NCBI GenBank assembly: GCA_963763015.1
Contig: CAVXML010000007.1
Location: forward strand, 62,001-126,000
Origin: Fodinibacter sp963763015
GTDB taxonomy: Bacteria > Actinomycetota > Actinomycetes > Actinomycetales > Dermatophilaceae
Direction: 5' to 3'
Length of the DNA stretch: 64,000 nt
Shown: positions 25,204 to 32,913 of the stretch, piece by piece
How positions within the stretch are numbered: position 1 is the stretch's first letter
How the letters are laid out: every line of letters starts with the position of its first letter
Program-made: the position numbers and the translations under genes
Notes under the pieces: model-generated
The model's database searches: none
What the model saw: only the letters and a program-made list of their open reading frames with translations
What the model was told of the DNA's origin: nothing

Positions 25204-25279
25204 GGCCGCGGACGCGGTCAGGCAGGAGCGAAGGCTGAGCGCAGCCAGGCGGCGGAAGACCGGTTGCCAGAGCTCAGTT

Positions 25280-25419
25280 GTACCCCGATCGACCAATAGG
25301 TCACTCGGGGCACGGGGGGCATATGCGCTGGCGTGCCTGGTGTGACCTATTGGTCGCTTCGGGAGTCGGGCGCGGATGCTGAGGCGTACCTGGAGTGACC
25401 TATTGGTCGATCGGGGTAC
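25280..25419. repeat. Phased repeat: three TGACCTATTGGTC sites, 53 bp apart
   Basis: One inverted copy (centre near 25296) and two direct copies (centres near 25349 and 25402) of TGACCTATTGGTCG are spaced exactly 53 bp. The outer copies extend to perfect 27-bp inverted repeats, 25280-25306 against 25393-25419. The core GACC-N4-GGTC is itself a hyphenated palindrome. No coding frame across the region looks real. Could be protein binding sites or a degraded MITE-like element. Confidence 0.85.
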
Positions 25420-25424
25420 GCGCG

Positions 25425-25473
25425 CGGATGCCGTCCGCTCACCCGAGCGGGCGGCATCCGGCCGTCTGTGGTT
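25425..25473. repeat. 49-bp direct repeat, copy 2, with hairpin
   Basis: Same 49 bases as 25155-25203. Here it abuts the stop codon of the minus-strand crcB gene and can terminate that transcript. The two copies bracket the 53-bp phased sites, making a composite element of about 319 bp. Confidence 0.85.
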
Positions 25474-25835
25474 CAGGCCTGGGCGAGCGCCCAGCCGAGC
25501 CAGGCGGCGCCCACCCCGAGGGCGAGGGACAGACCGACGTTGGCGACGGCGTGCGGGTAGCGGTCGTCGCTCATCGCGTCCCAGACCTCGAGGGCCAGGG
25601 TCGAGAAGGTGGTGAGCGCCCCGCAGAAGCCGATACCGACCAGGGCGAGTGGCCAGCCGGTCGAGCCCGCACCCAGGAGCATCCCCAGGACGAAGGACCC
25701 CGCCACGTTGACGAGCAGGGTGCCGGCGGCCGGGGTGCCCCCGAGACGCTCCCGGACGACGTGGTTGGCCAGGTAGCGGAGCGGCGCACCGACCGCGGCG
25801 CCGAGGGCGACGAGCCCTGCCTCGAGCGGCGTCAC
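25473..25835 (-). CDS. crcB: Fluoride channel subunit CrcB (second of pair)
   Basis: 120 aa from GTG at 25835. GAAVGAPLRYLANH, GTLLVNVAGSFVLGMLLG and GIGFCGALTTFSTLALEVWDA are the conserved CrcB/Fluc motifs: the Asn of NVAGS, and a TFST turn. Four membrane segments. Passive F- exporter; Gram-positive species often need two different subunits, as here. Overlaps crcB 1 by GTGA. Confidence 0.93.
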   Translation of the reverse strand: MTPLEAGLVALGAAVGAPLRYLANHVVRERLGGTPAAGTLLVNVAGSFVLGMLLGAGSTGWPLALVGIGFCGALTTFSTLALEVWDAMSDDRYPHAVANVGLSLALGVGAAWLGWALAQA

Positions 25836-26239
25836 GGCCCCGGCCAGACCCGCTGCCCCACCGCGGCCCCGGCCGGGACGGCGAGGGTGCCGAGGACGAA
25901 CGTCGCGGTGACGTACAGCAGCGCAACCTGAACCCGGTCGACGGCGACGAGGTCGACGACGTCGACCGCCAGGGCCGAGAAGGTGGTCCAGCCACCGAGC
26001 ACCCCGACGCCGACGAGCGGGCGGGCCAGGGGATGCACCCCCGGCCGGTCCACGAGGAACGCCACAAGCAGCCCCATTGCGAAGGCGCCGGTCACGTTGA
26101 CGAGGAGCGTCGCCGTGGGGAACCCGCCCGCCGCCGGTGGCACCGCCAGCCCGACGGCATACCGGCCGAGGGACCCGACAACTCCGCCGACGGCGACGGC
26201 CATGAGCACGCTCGCGGTCACGGCCGTGCGGGGTGGCAC
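25832..26239 (-). CDS. crcB: Fluoride channel subunit CrcB (first of pair)
   Basis: 135 aa from ATG at 26239. GGVVGSLGRYAVGL, ATLLVNVTGAFAMGLLVAFL and GVLGGWTTFSALAVDVVDL are CrcB signatures; four membrane segments. It probably heterodimerises with its partner just downstream, which it overlaps by 4 bp. The gene starts 6 bases after the aminotransferase stop, so both may share its transcript. I see no fluoride riboswitch upstream. Confidence 0.93.
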   Translation of the reverse strand: MPPRTAVTASVLMAVAVGGVVGSLGRYAVGLAVPPAAGGFPTATLLVNVTGAFAMGLLVAFLVDRPGVHPLARPLVGVGVLGGWTTFSALAVDVVDLVAVDRVQVALLYVTATFVLGTLAVPAGAAVGQRVWPGP

Positions 26240-26245
26240 GGAGGC

Positions 26246-27463
26246 TCAGTCCCGGATGGTCTCGAGGAAGTCGGCGATCCGGCCGATGGCCTCGGTGAGG
26301 GTCTCGACGTCCGGCAGGGTGACGAGCCGGAAGTGGTCGGGCTCGAACCAGTTGAAGCCCGTGCCGTGGGTGACGAGGATCTTCTTCGCCCGAAGGAGGT
26401 CGATCACGAGCTGCTCGTCGCTCTCGACGGCGTAGACGTTCGGGTCGAGCCGGGGGAAGCAGTAGAGGGCTCCGCGCGGCTCCACGCACGAGACCCCGGG
26501 GATCTCGTTGAGCAGGCGTGCGGCGAGCTTGCTCTGCTCCCGGAAGCGCCCGCCCGGGACGATGAGCTCGGTGATCGACTGGTAGCCGCCGAGGGCGGTC
26601 TGGATGGCGTGCTGCGCGGGCACGTTGGCGCACATCCGCATGTTGGCGAGGAGGGTGAGGCCCTCGAGGAAGTCCTCGGCGAGGTGCTTCGGGCCGGACA
26701 CCATGACCCAGCCGGCGCGGTAGCCGCAGACCCGGTAGGCCTTGGACAGCCCGCTGAACGTCAGGCACAGGACGTCGTCCTCGGCATACGTCGCGGCGTG
26801 GTGGTGGACCGCGTCGTCGAACAGGATCTTCTCGTAGATCTCGTCGGCCATGACGACGAGCCGGTGGCGACGGGCGATGTCTACCAGGGCCCGAACGGTG
26901 TCCTCGGAGTAGACGGCGCCGGTGGGGTTGTTCGGGTTGATGACCACGATGGCGTGGGTGTTCGCGGTGATCTTGGCCTCGATGTCCTCGAGGTCCGGGT
27001 TCCAGCCGTCGGCCTCGTCGCACCGGTAGTGCACCGGCGTGCCCCCCGACAGCGACACGGCGCCCGTCCACAGCGGGTAGTCCGGTGCGGGCACGAGGAC
27101 CTCGTTGCCGTCGTCGACGAACGCCTGGAGCACCATGCCGATCAGCTCGGAGACCCCGTTGCCGATGTAGACGTCGTCGACGGCGGTGTCGGTCAGGCCG
27201 TGCGACTGGTAGTACTGCGCGACAGCGGTCCGGGCCGAGTAGATCCCGCGGGAGTCCGCGTACCCCTGGCTCTCGGGCAGGTTGTGCACCATGTCGGCGA
27301 CGATCGCCTCGGGCGCCTCGAAGCCGAACGGCGCGGTGTTGCCGATGTTGAGCTTGAGGATCTTGTGCCCCTCGGCCTCCAGCCGGTGCGCCTCCACGAG
27401 GATCGGGCCGCGCACGTCGTAGCGCACGTTCTGGAGCTTCCTGCTCTGGACGATCCGGCGCAT
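26246..27463 (-). CDS. PLP-dependent aminotransferase (AlaA-like alanine/aspartate family)
   Basis: 405 aa. Class I/II fold: LKLNIGNTAPFGFEAPEAI near 37-55, YIGNGVSELIGM near 100-110, NPNNPTGAVYSE near 178-190, and SGLSKAYRVCGYRAGW near 247-262 with the Schiff-base lysine. Long N-terminal RRIVQSRKLQNVRYDVRGPILVEA matches AlaA/YfbQ, which makes alanine from pyruvate and glutamate. Not a regulator: no HTH. Divergent from the response regulator gene, with about 125 bases between. Confidence 0.92.
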   Translation of the reverse strand: MRRIVQSRKLQNVRYDVRGPILVEAHRLEAEGHKILKLNIGNTAPFGFEAPEAIVADMVHNLPESQGYADSRGIYSARTAVAQYYQSHGLTDTAVDDVYIGNGVSELIGMVLQAFVDDGNEVLVPAPDYPLWTGAVSLSGGTPVHYRCDEADGWNPDLEDIEAKITANTHAIVVINPNNPTGAVYSEDTVRALVDIARRHRLVVMADEIYEKILFDDAVHHHAATYAEDDVLCLTFSGLSKAYRVCGYRAGWVMVSGPKHLAEDFLEGLTLLANMRMCANVPAQHAIQTALGGYQSITELIVPGGRFREQSKLAARLLNEIPGVSCVEPRGALYCFPRLDPNVYAVESDEQLVIDLLRAKKILVTHGTGFNWFEPDHFRLVTLPDVETLTEAIGRIADFLETIRD

Positions 27464-27589
27464 GGCCCCCAGTGTCGCAGCCCGGCGACGTCGGAAGCCT
27501 GCAGGTCCACCGGTGGCCCGGTGACGCAGGTGTTACGGGTGCCGCCGGCCCCGCCGAGCATCCGGTGCAGCGGGCCTACCCTTGGGCCC

Positions 27590-28288
27590 GTGGTGCGGAT
27601 CCTGTACGTCGAGGACGACACGACGGTGCGGGATGCCGTCGCGGCGTACCTGACGCGTGCCGGCCACGTCGTCGACGCGGTGGGGGACGGTCCGGTCGCG
27701 ATCGAGCGCTACACCGCCGCGCCGGCGGACCTCGTCCTCCTCGACCTCATGCTGCCCGGCATGGGCGGGTTCGAGGTGTGCCGGCGGCTGCGCTCCATGC
27801 GACGCGACCTGCCACTCATCATGGTCACCGCCCGCGGGCAGGAGCACGAGCGGGTGCAGGGGCTCCAGCACGGCGCCGACGACTACCTGACCAAGCCGTT
27901 CAGCCTGCGGGAGCTCGAGCTGCGGGTTCGCTCGGTGCTCCGTCGTGCGGCAGCGCCGCCGGCGGAGGTGAGCGGAGTCCTGCGCGACGGAGACCTCGTC
28001 GTCGACCTCGGGGCACGCAGCGTGGAGCGCGGCGGCGCGGGCGTCCCGCTCACCGCGCGGGAGCTGGACCTCCTCGTCTGGCTGGTGCAGCATCCCGGAG
28101 TCGTCTGGTCACGTGACGAGCTGATCCGCGAGGTGTGGGGCTGGGACGTGGGCGACTCGTCCACGGTGACGGTCCACGTGCGCCGCCTCCGCGAGAAGGT
28201 CGAGGCCACCCCTGGTTCACCGGAGCGTCTGGTGACCGTGTTCGGTCGGGGGTACCGGTGGGTGCGGACCCACCCGCAGGAGGGGTGA
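27590..28288 (+). CDS. OmpR-family response regulator
   Basis: 232 aa from GTG 27590 (GTG 27593 also possible). Receiver: VEDD near residues 7-10, DLMLPGMGGFEV with phospho-Asp near 51, and KPFSLRE lysine near 102. C-terminal winged helix: LTARELDLLVWLVQHPGVVWSRDELIREVWGW...TVTVHVRRLREKVE. Its probable kinase is at 28720, separated by an opposite-strand gene. The 110-base region upstream is shared with the aminotransferase. Confidence 0.95.
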   Translation: MVRILYVEDDTTVRDAVAAYLTRAGHVVDAVGDGPVAIERYTAAPADLVLLDLMLPGMGGFEVCRRLRSMRRDLPLIMVTARGQEHERVQGLQHGADDYLTKPFSLRELELRVRSVLRRAAAPPAEVSGVLRDGDLVVDLGARSVERGGAGVPLTARELDLLVWLVQHPGVVWSRDELIREVWGWDVGDSSTVTVHVRRLREKVEATPGSPERLVTVFGRGYRWVRTHPQEG

Positions 28289-28295
28289 CCGGGTG

Positions 28296-28598
28296 TCAGG
28301 CGCCGTCGAGCCCGCTCAGCAGCAGGAAGAAGATGATCAGGCCGAGGGCCGCCGCTGCCAGCCCGGCGACCACGCCGACCAGGACGGCACGACCCCTGGT
28401 GGCGCCGGGGCCGGCCAGCGCCGGCATCAGCCGCCCGACGAGCGCGCCCACCGCAGCCATGAGAAGGAGCTGGACGGGGATGATCCAGTTCTCCGTCCCC
28501 TCGCCGTCGAGGATCGCCGCGACCAACGGGAGGCTGAGCACTCCCAGCACGACCAGAACCACGAGCGCTGCGACACGCTGCCCCGTCACGACGACCAC
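28296..28598 (-). CDS. Small membrane protein inserted between regulator and kinase
   Basis: 100 aa from GTG at 28598 with GGAGAGG at good spacing (GTG 28589 also possible). Three membrane segments: about 10-31, 42-59 and 73-96, the last very hydrophobic (AALGLIIFFLLLSG). No family recognised. It is antisense to the two-component operon, 7 bases from the response regulator stop. May be a modulator of the sensor, or unrelated. Confidence 0.6.
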   Translation of the reverse strand: MVVVTGQRVAALVVLVVLGVLSLPLVAAILDGEGTENWIIPVQLLLMAAVGALVGRLMPALAGPGATRGRAVLVGVVAGLAAAALGLIIFFLLLSGLDGA

Positions 28599-28719
28599 CG
28601 ACCTCTCCGTTGGCGGCCCACCGGTCCGGGCCCTGGGTGCGAGGGTAGAGCCACACAACCGGCCGTGAACAGGGTGGAGGACTGCCCGCTGGGGGCCGCC
28701 GGTCCTGGGGGGTGTCGAC

Positions 28720-29727
28720 GTGGGGCCTGAGGCGAGCGCAGTCCTGCTCTCGGCCGTCGTCACGGCGGGGGTCGGCACCGCCGGTGCGCTCGTGCTCGCC
28801 CGGGTGGCCCGCGAGCGACCGGTGGTCGCAGCACTGGGTGCGCCGATCGTGCTCGTCGCGGCCCTGGGGGCCGGGGTGGCGGTGGCGAGCCGCTCGATGC
28901 TCATCGGCGAGGACGACTACCGCACCCTCGTCTTCGTCCTGCTGGCGGGCGCGCCGATGGCCGTGCTCGTCGGCGTCGTCCTCGCCAGACGGGTGTGGCG
29001 GCTCGAGCAGGACGCGGCCAGTGAGCGAGCCGACCGGGAGCGGCTCCGAGAGGTCGAGGCATCCCGCCGCGAGACGATCCGCTGGCTGTCCCACGACCTG
29101 AGGACGCCGCTGGCCGGCATCCGGGCGCTCGCCGAGTCCCTGACTGCGGGTGCTGTCACCGACCCGGCCGCTGCCCACGACCGGATCGTCCACGAGGTGG
29201 ACCGGATGGATGCCATGGTCGAGGACATCGCCGAGCTGTCGCGCCTGCACGGCTCGGCGAGCCCTGTCCGGCCGGAGCCGGCGTCCGTCGACGACCTCGT
29301 CTCGGATGCCGTGGCGACGGTGGCGCCGTTGGCCCGGGCCGCAGGGGTCGAGGTCGTCGCAACGACGCTGTCGGGCTCCGTCGTCGAGGTCGAGGTCGGC
29401 CCGGTGACACGCGCACTCACCAACGTCGTGCGCAACGCGGTCCAGCACACCGCGCCCGGCGGCCGGGTCGGGGTGAGCACCACTCGCCGTGGTGGTGTGG
29501 TGCTGGTCGAGGTGGCCGACGAGTGCGGTGGTATCACGGATGCCGTGCTGCCGCGCGTGTTCGACGCCGGGTGGCGCGGGGACGCCGCGCGCCACGACCG
29601 TGGGATGGGTCTCGGGCTCACGATCGCCCGGGAGGTGGCCCGCAGTCACGGCGGCGACGCCAGTGTCGCCAACCGGCCCGACGACACGGGGTGCTCCGTC
29701 ACGCTCGCCCTGCCTGCAGCCCCGTGA
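28720..29727 (+). CDS. Sensor histidine kinase
   Basis: 335 aa from GTG 28720. Three N-terminal membrane segments (about 5-28, 34-56, 68-88) with almost no extracellular loop, so it senses in the membrane or cytosol. H box WLSHDLRTPLAGIRALAESL near 123-142, N box TNVVRNAVQHTAPGGRV, and the G boxes VADECGGI and GMGLGLTIAREVARSHGG. Should phosphorylate the OmpR-type regulator at 27590; no HAMP domain. Confidence 0.92.
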   Translation: MGPEASAVLLSAVVTAGVGTAGALVLARVARERPVVAALGAPIVLVAALGAGVAVASRSMLIGEDDYRTLVFVLLAGAPMAVLVGVVLARRVWRLEQDAASERADRERLREVEASRRETIRWLSHDLRTPLAGIRALAESLTAGAVTDPAAAHDRIVHEVDRMDAMVEDIAELSRLHGSASPVRPEPASVDDLVSDAVATVAPLARAAGVEVVATTLSGSVVEVEVGPVTRALTNVVRNAVQHTAPGGRVGVSTTRRGGVVLVEVADECGGITDAVLPRVFDAGWRGDAARHDRGMGLGLTIAREVARSHGGDASVANRPDDTGCSVTLALPAAP

Positions 29728-29878
29728 GGCGAGCGCCGCCCTCCTGGAGCCGGACGTGGGCATCCGAGGACCGCGGTCGTCATTCTTACCGGACGGTGAC
29801 GGTCCTCCACCGGAGGTGGCCGGGGCGGGGGCGCCCGGCATCCACTGGACTCCCCACCACTTCCCGCCAGGAGCCGCC

Positions 29879-30376
29879 ATGCGCACCCGTCCCCTTCTCC
29901 TCCTCGCCGCACTCGGGGCGGCGCTCGCCCTGGCCGGCTGCGGATCGTCGACCGGCGAGGAGCCCGCAGGCTCGGACGTCACCGCGAGCACCAGCGGCCC
30001 GTCGCCGTCGGGCGGCACGGCGACGTCCTCCGCAGGGGCCACCCCAGCGGCCGGCGACGCGATGGCCGCCGGCGCCTACCTGACCCTGGCGGAGTACCAG
30101 GACCAGATGGCCGCCCGCGAGGGGACGGCCGTCGTCTACTTCTTCCACGCGCCCTGGTGCCCCGACTGTCGGGCGACCGAGGAGGCCATCGACGAGGACG
30201 GCATCCCGGCGGGCCTGACCGTCGTCAAGGTCGACTTCGACACCGAGACGGACCTCCGACGTGAGTACGGAGTCACCCAGCAGCACACCTTCGTGCAGGT
30301 CGGTCCGGACGGGGAGCAGCTCGCGAAGTGGACCGGCTCGAGGAGCGGCGTCGAGATCAAGGCCGAGACGGTCTGA
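29879..30376 (+). CDS. Thioredoxin-like lipoprotein
   Basis: 165 aa from ATG 29879. Lipobox LALAGC near residues 16-21 anchors it outside the membrane; a Ser/Thr/Gly/Pro linker follows to about 65. The thioredoxin domain carries FFHAPWCPDCRATEEAI, a CPDC active site rather than CGPC. It lies 1 bp from a CcdA homologue, which would supply electrons. Probably a reductase for extracytoplasmic thiols, for example in cytochrome c maturation or protein repair. Confidence 0.88.
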   Translation: MRTRPLLLLAALGAALALAGCGSSTGEEPAGSDVTASTSGPSPSGGTATSSAGATPAAGDAMAAGAYLTLAEYQDQMAAREGTAVVYFFHAPWCPDCRATEEAIDEDGIPAGLTVVKVDFDTETDLRREYGVTQQHTFVQVGPDGEQLAKWTGSRSGVEIKAETV

Positions 30377-30377
30377 G

Positions 30378-31112
30378 GTGCTGCTCGCCCTCGGCGGGGC
30401 GCTGCTCGCCGGCGCCCTCACGACCCTGGCGCCCTGCGCCCTCTCGCTGCTGCCGGTCGTCGTCGGGGGCTCGGTGTCCGGTGCCGCCGACGGTGCCGCC
30501 GTGCGCCGGGCGGTGATCGTCACGGGCTCGCTCGGTGCGTCCGTCTTCGTGTTCACCCTTGCGCTCAAGGCGTCGACGGCACTCCTGGACATCCCACCCT
30601 CGGCGTGGCGCTGGCTCAGCGGTGGACTGCTCGTGCTGCTCGGCGTGGCCGCGATCTTCCCGGGCCTGTGGGACCGCGTGGCGGTCGCGTCGGGCCTCAG
30701 CGGGAGGAGCGCACGCGGTCTGTCGGCGGCGCACCGGCGTGGTGGCACCGTGGGTGCTGTCCTGACCGGGGCGGCGCTCGGTCCCGTGTTCACGTCGTGC
30801 AGCCCGCTCTTCGCGTACGTCGTGGTGACCGTGCTGCCGGCCGAGCCTGCTCGGGGGCTGGCGCTCCTCACGGCCTACGTGGTCGGTCTGGTGGCCGTGC
30901 TGTTCGCCATCGCCGTGGCCGGCCAGCGACTCGTGGTGCGGCTGCGCTGGGCGGCCGACCCGGACTCGGCCTTCCGGCGGGGGCTCGGCGTGCTCTTCGT
31001 CGTTCTCGGGGTGCTCATCGCCACCGGGCTGATGCAGGACGTCGAGGCATGGGTGCTCGAGAACTCGCCCGTGGCGCCCTGGGAGATCGGGTCGGACATC
31101 GGCCGCTCGTGA
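30378..31112 (+). CDS. ccdA: CcdA-type transmembrane thiol electron carrier
   Basis: 244 aa from GTG 30378. Six membrane segments in two halves; conserved cysteines in TLAPCALSLLPV (TM1) and VFTSCSPLFAYVV (TM4). Carries reducing equivalents from cytosolic thioredoxin to the extracellular thioredoxin-like lipoprotein encoded immediately before. Ends in a GTGA overlap with the ATL gene. Confidence 0.9.
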   Translation: MLLALGGALLAGALTTLAPCALSLLPVVVGGSVSGAADGAAVRRAVIVTGSLGASVFVFTLALKASTALLDIPPSAWRWLSGGLLVLLGVAAIFPGLWDRVAVASGLSGRSARGLSAAHRRGGTVGAVLTGAALGPVFTSCSPLFAYVVVTVLPAEPARGLALLTAYVVGLVAVLFAIAVAGQRLVVRLRWAADPDSAFRRGLGVLFVVLGVLIATGLMQDVEAWVLENSPVAPWEIGSDIGRS

Positions 31113-31474
31113 CGCGGCAGACTGCCGGGGTGGACGACCTCGTGGTGGAACGGGTGCTGCGGGCCGTGGAGCAGGTGCCCCGTGGCCGCGTCGTGTCGTA
31201 CGGCGACGTCGCGGCGCTCGTGGGCATCGGGCCCCGCCAGGTGGGCACGATCATGCGGCTCTACGGGTCCAACGTGGCGTGGTGGCGGGTGACGAGCTCC
31301 TCGGGTGACCTGCCTACCGCGCTCCTCGACGAGGTGCGGGAACGGTGGGCCGCCGAGGGGATCCTCCTCAAGCGCAACGGACGGGGCTGCCGGATCGCCG
31401 ACCACCGGGCCGACCTGGCCCGCCTGTCGAAGGACTGGGAGCGGGCGACTGCCGATCTCGCGCAACCCGGGTGA
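31109..31474 (+). CDS. Alkyltransferase-like protein (MGMT DNA-binding fold without Cys)
   Basis: 121 aa from GTG 31109 (GTGA overlap with ccdA), or 114 aa from GTG 31130. VVERVLRAVEQVPRGRVVSYGDVAALVGIGPRQVGTIMRLYGS is the MGMT C-terminal helix-turn-helix and arginine finger; the active site PCHRV is replaced by AWWRVTSSSGDLP. Such ATL proteins bind O6-alkylguanine, flip it and recruit nucleotide excision repair. Placed after CcdA, an odd partner. Confidence 0.85.
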   Translation: MTRQTAGVDDLVVERVLRAVEQVPRGRVVSYGDVAALVGIGPRQVGTIMRLYGSNVAWWRVTSSSGDLPTALLDEVRERWAAEGILLKRNGRGCRIADHRADLARLSKDWERATADLAQPG

Positions 31475-31484
31475 GGATGGGCGC

Positions 31485-32750
31485 ATGGTGACCCCCAGGT
31501 ATGCGGCCGCGCGGCTCGCGGTGCTCGGCGTCCTCTCGGCGACGTCGTTCGCCGCCTGCTCCGGCAGCGACGACGCGGGTGAGGTGACCCCATCAACCAG
31601 CGCCCCGGCATCCACCACCACGAGCCCCACCGCGACGCCGCCGGTGAGCCCTGCGCCGCGCAGCACCGCCGTGCCGGATCTCGCCGTGGAGGTCGTGGCT
31701 GCCGGGTTCGAGCACGGGTGGGACGTCGGCTTCCTCCCGGACGGACGGGTGCTCGTCACCGAGCGGCCCGGGCGTTTCTCGCTGGTGTCCGGGCTGCGCG
31801 AGGGTGCCCGGGTCAGCCGGGTCGACGCCGACCTCGACGACGTGTTCGTCCAGGGCGAGGGCGGCCTGATGGGCATGGTGGTGCACCCCGACTTCGCGAC
31901 CTCGCGGCTGTTCACGACGTGCCAGACGCACGAGGAGGGTGGCTCTCCCGAGGACGTCCGGCTGGTGACGTGGCGGCTCAGCGAGGACGGCTCGTCCGCC
32001 GAGCGGGTGCGGAACCTGCTCACCGGGCTGCCGGTCTCCTCGGGCCGGCACTCCGGCTGCCGCCCGGAGATCGCGGCCGACGGGGCCCTCCTCGTCGGCA
32101 CCGGAGACGTCGCCCGGGGGCGGGTGCCGCAGGACCGCACCAGCCTCGGCGGCAAGGTACTGCGGCTCGACCTCCGGACCGGCGAACCGTTGCCCGACAA
32201 CCCCTTCGCGACGGCCGGCAACGAGCGGGAGCGCTACGTCTACAGCTACGGGCACCGCAACATCCAGGGAGTGGCCGTGCGGCCCGGCACGGGTGAGGTC
32301 TACACCGCCGAGCACGGACCGAGCAACAACGACGAGGTCAACCGCATCGAGCCCGGGGCGAACTACGGCTGGGACCCGTCTCGGGGCGGGACCCGGGACG
32401 GCTACGACGAGAGCGTCCCCATGACCGACCGCGAGCGCTTCCCGGATGCCGTGCCCGCCGTCTGGCAGTCCGGCCGCACGACCCAGGCCATCTGCTCGGC
32501 GGAGTTCCTCGAGGGGGAGCAGTGGGCCGGGCTCGAGGGCGCGCTCGTCGTGACGGCGCTCAGGGGGGCCAAGCTGCTGGTCCTCAGGCTCCGGGACGAC
32601 GGGGCGCTCGCCGAGGTGTCCGTGCCCGAGGAGACCGACGGGCCCTATGGTCGCCTGCGCGCGGCGCGCCTCGGGCCGGACGGCGCGCTCTACGTGACGA
32701 CGACCAACGGCGACGACGACAAGCTCCTGCGCATCACCCCCCGCACCTGA
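31485..32750 (+). CDS. PQQ-dependent sugar dehydrogenase-type lipoprotein
   Basis: 421 aa from ATG 31485. Lipobox-like SFAACS near residues 20-25, then a Thr/Ser/Pro-rich linker. The beta-propeller of glucose/sorbosone dehydrogenases follows: AAGFEHGWDVGFLPDGRVLVTERPG, GEGGLMGMVVHPDF, SLGGKVLRLDLRTGEP, YSYGHRNIQGVAV, and EHGPSNNDEVNRIEPGANYGW. Oxidises sugars outside the membrane with PQQ as cofactor; no PQQ synthesis genes are in this window. A stem-loop repeat follows the stop. Confidence 0.9.
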   Translation: MVTPRYAAARLAVLGVLSATSFAACSGSDDAGEVTPSTSAPASTTTSPTATPPVSPAPRSTAVPDLAVEVVAAGFEHGWDVGFLPDGRVLVTERPGRFSLVSGLREGARVSRVDADLDDVFVQGEGGLMGMVVHPDFATSRLFTTCQTHEEGGSPEDVRLVTWRLSEDGSSAERVRNLLTGLPVSSGRHSGCRPEIAADGALLVGTGDVARGRVPQDRTSLGGKVLRLDLRTGEPLPDNPFATAGNERERYVYSYGHRNIQGVAVRPGTGEVYTAEHGPSNNDEVNRIEPGANYGWDPSRGGTRDGYDESVPMTDRERFPDAVPAVWQSGRTTQAICSAEFLEGEQWAGLEGALVVTALRGAKLLVLRLRDDGALAEVSVPEETDGPYGRLRAARLGPDGALYVTTTNGDDDKLLRITPRT

Positions 32751-32762
32751 CCCCCGCGAGTC

Positions 32763-32784
32763 GACCGAGCAGGACATGCGCGGG
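32763..32784. repeat. 22-bp inverted repeat, left end
   Basis: GACCGAGCAGGACATGCGCG and two more bases, identical to the complement of 33932-33953. It also pairs locally with TGTCCTGCTC (32804-32813), so it can act as a terminator for the dehydrogenase gene. The two ends enclose one gene. Confidence 0.75.
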
Positions 32785-32913
32785 ATGCCGCCACCTCTCG
32801 GGCGTGTCCTGCTCGCTCGACCCGGGCCCGCTCGGCCTTCCGGTGGTGGCGCGCCCGCATCCGCCTGTGGACAACCGGGCCTCCCGCGCGATCGGGTGCG
32901 CCAGCCTCGGACC

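Noticed and set aside
25155..25473. CRISPR array or insertion sequence
   Set aside because: Only three phased sites with partly inverted order and no transposase; ends are direct, not inverted, 49-bp repeats.
26240..26245. Fluoride riboswitch before crcB
   Set aside because: Only 6 bases separate crcB from the aminotransferase; there is no room for an aptamer.
25835..27071. Minus-strand frame fused in front of the second crcB
   Set aside because: It crosses the other crcB and the aminotransferase in the wrong frame; the GTG at 25835 with 4-bp overlap gives a normal CrcB.
26033..27589. Extension of the response regulator upstream to 26033
   Set aside because: The added part is antisense to the aminotransferase and crcB and has no regulator motif; the receiver starts at 27590.
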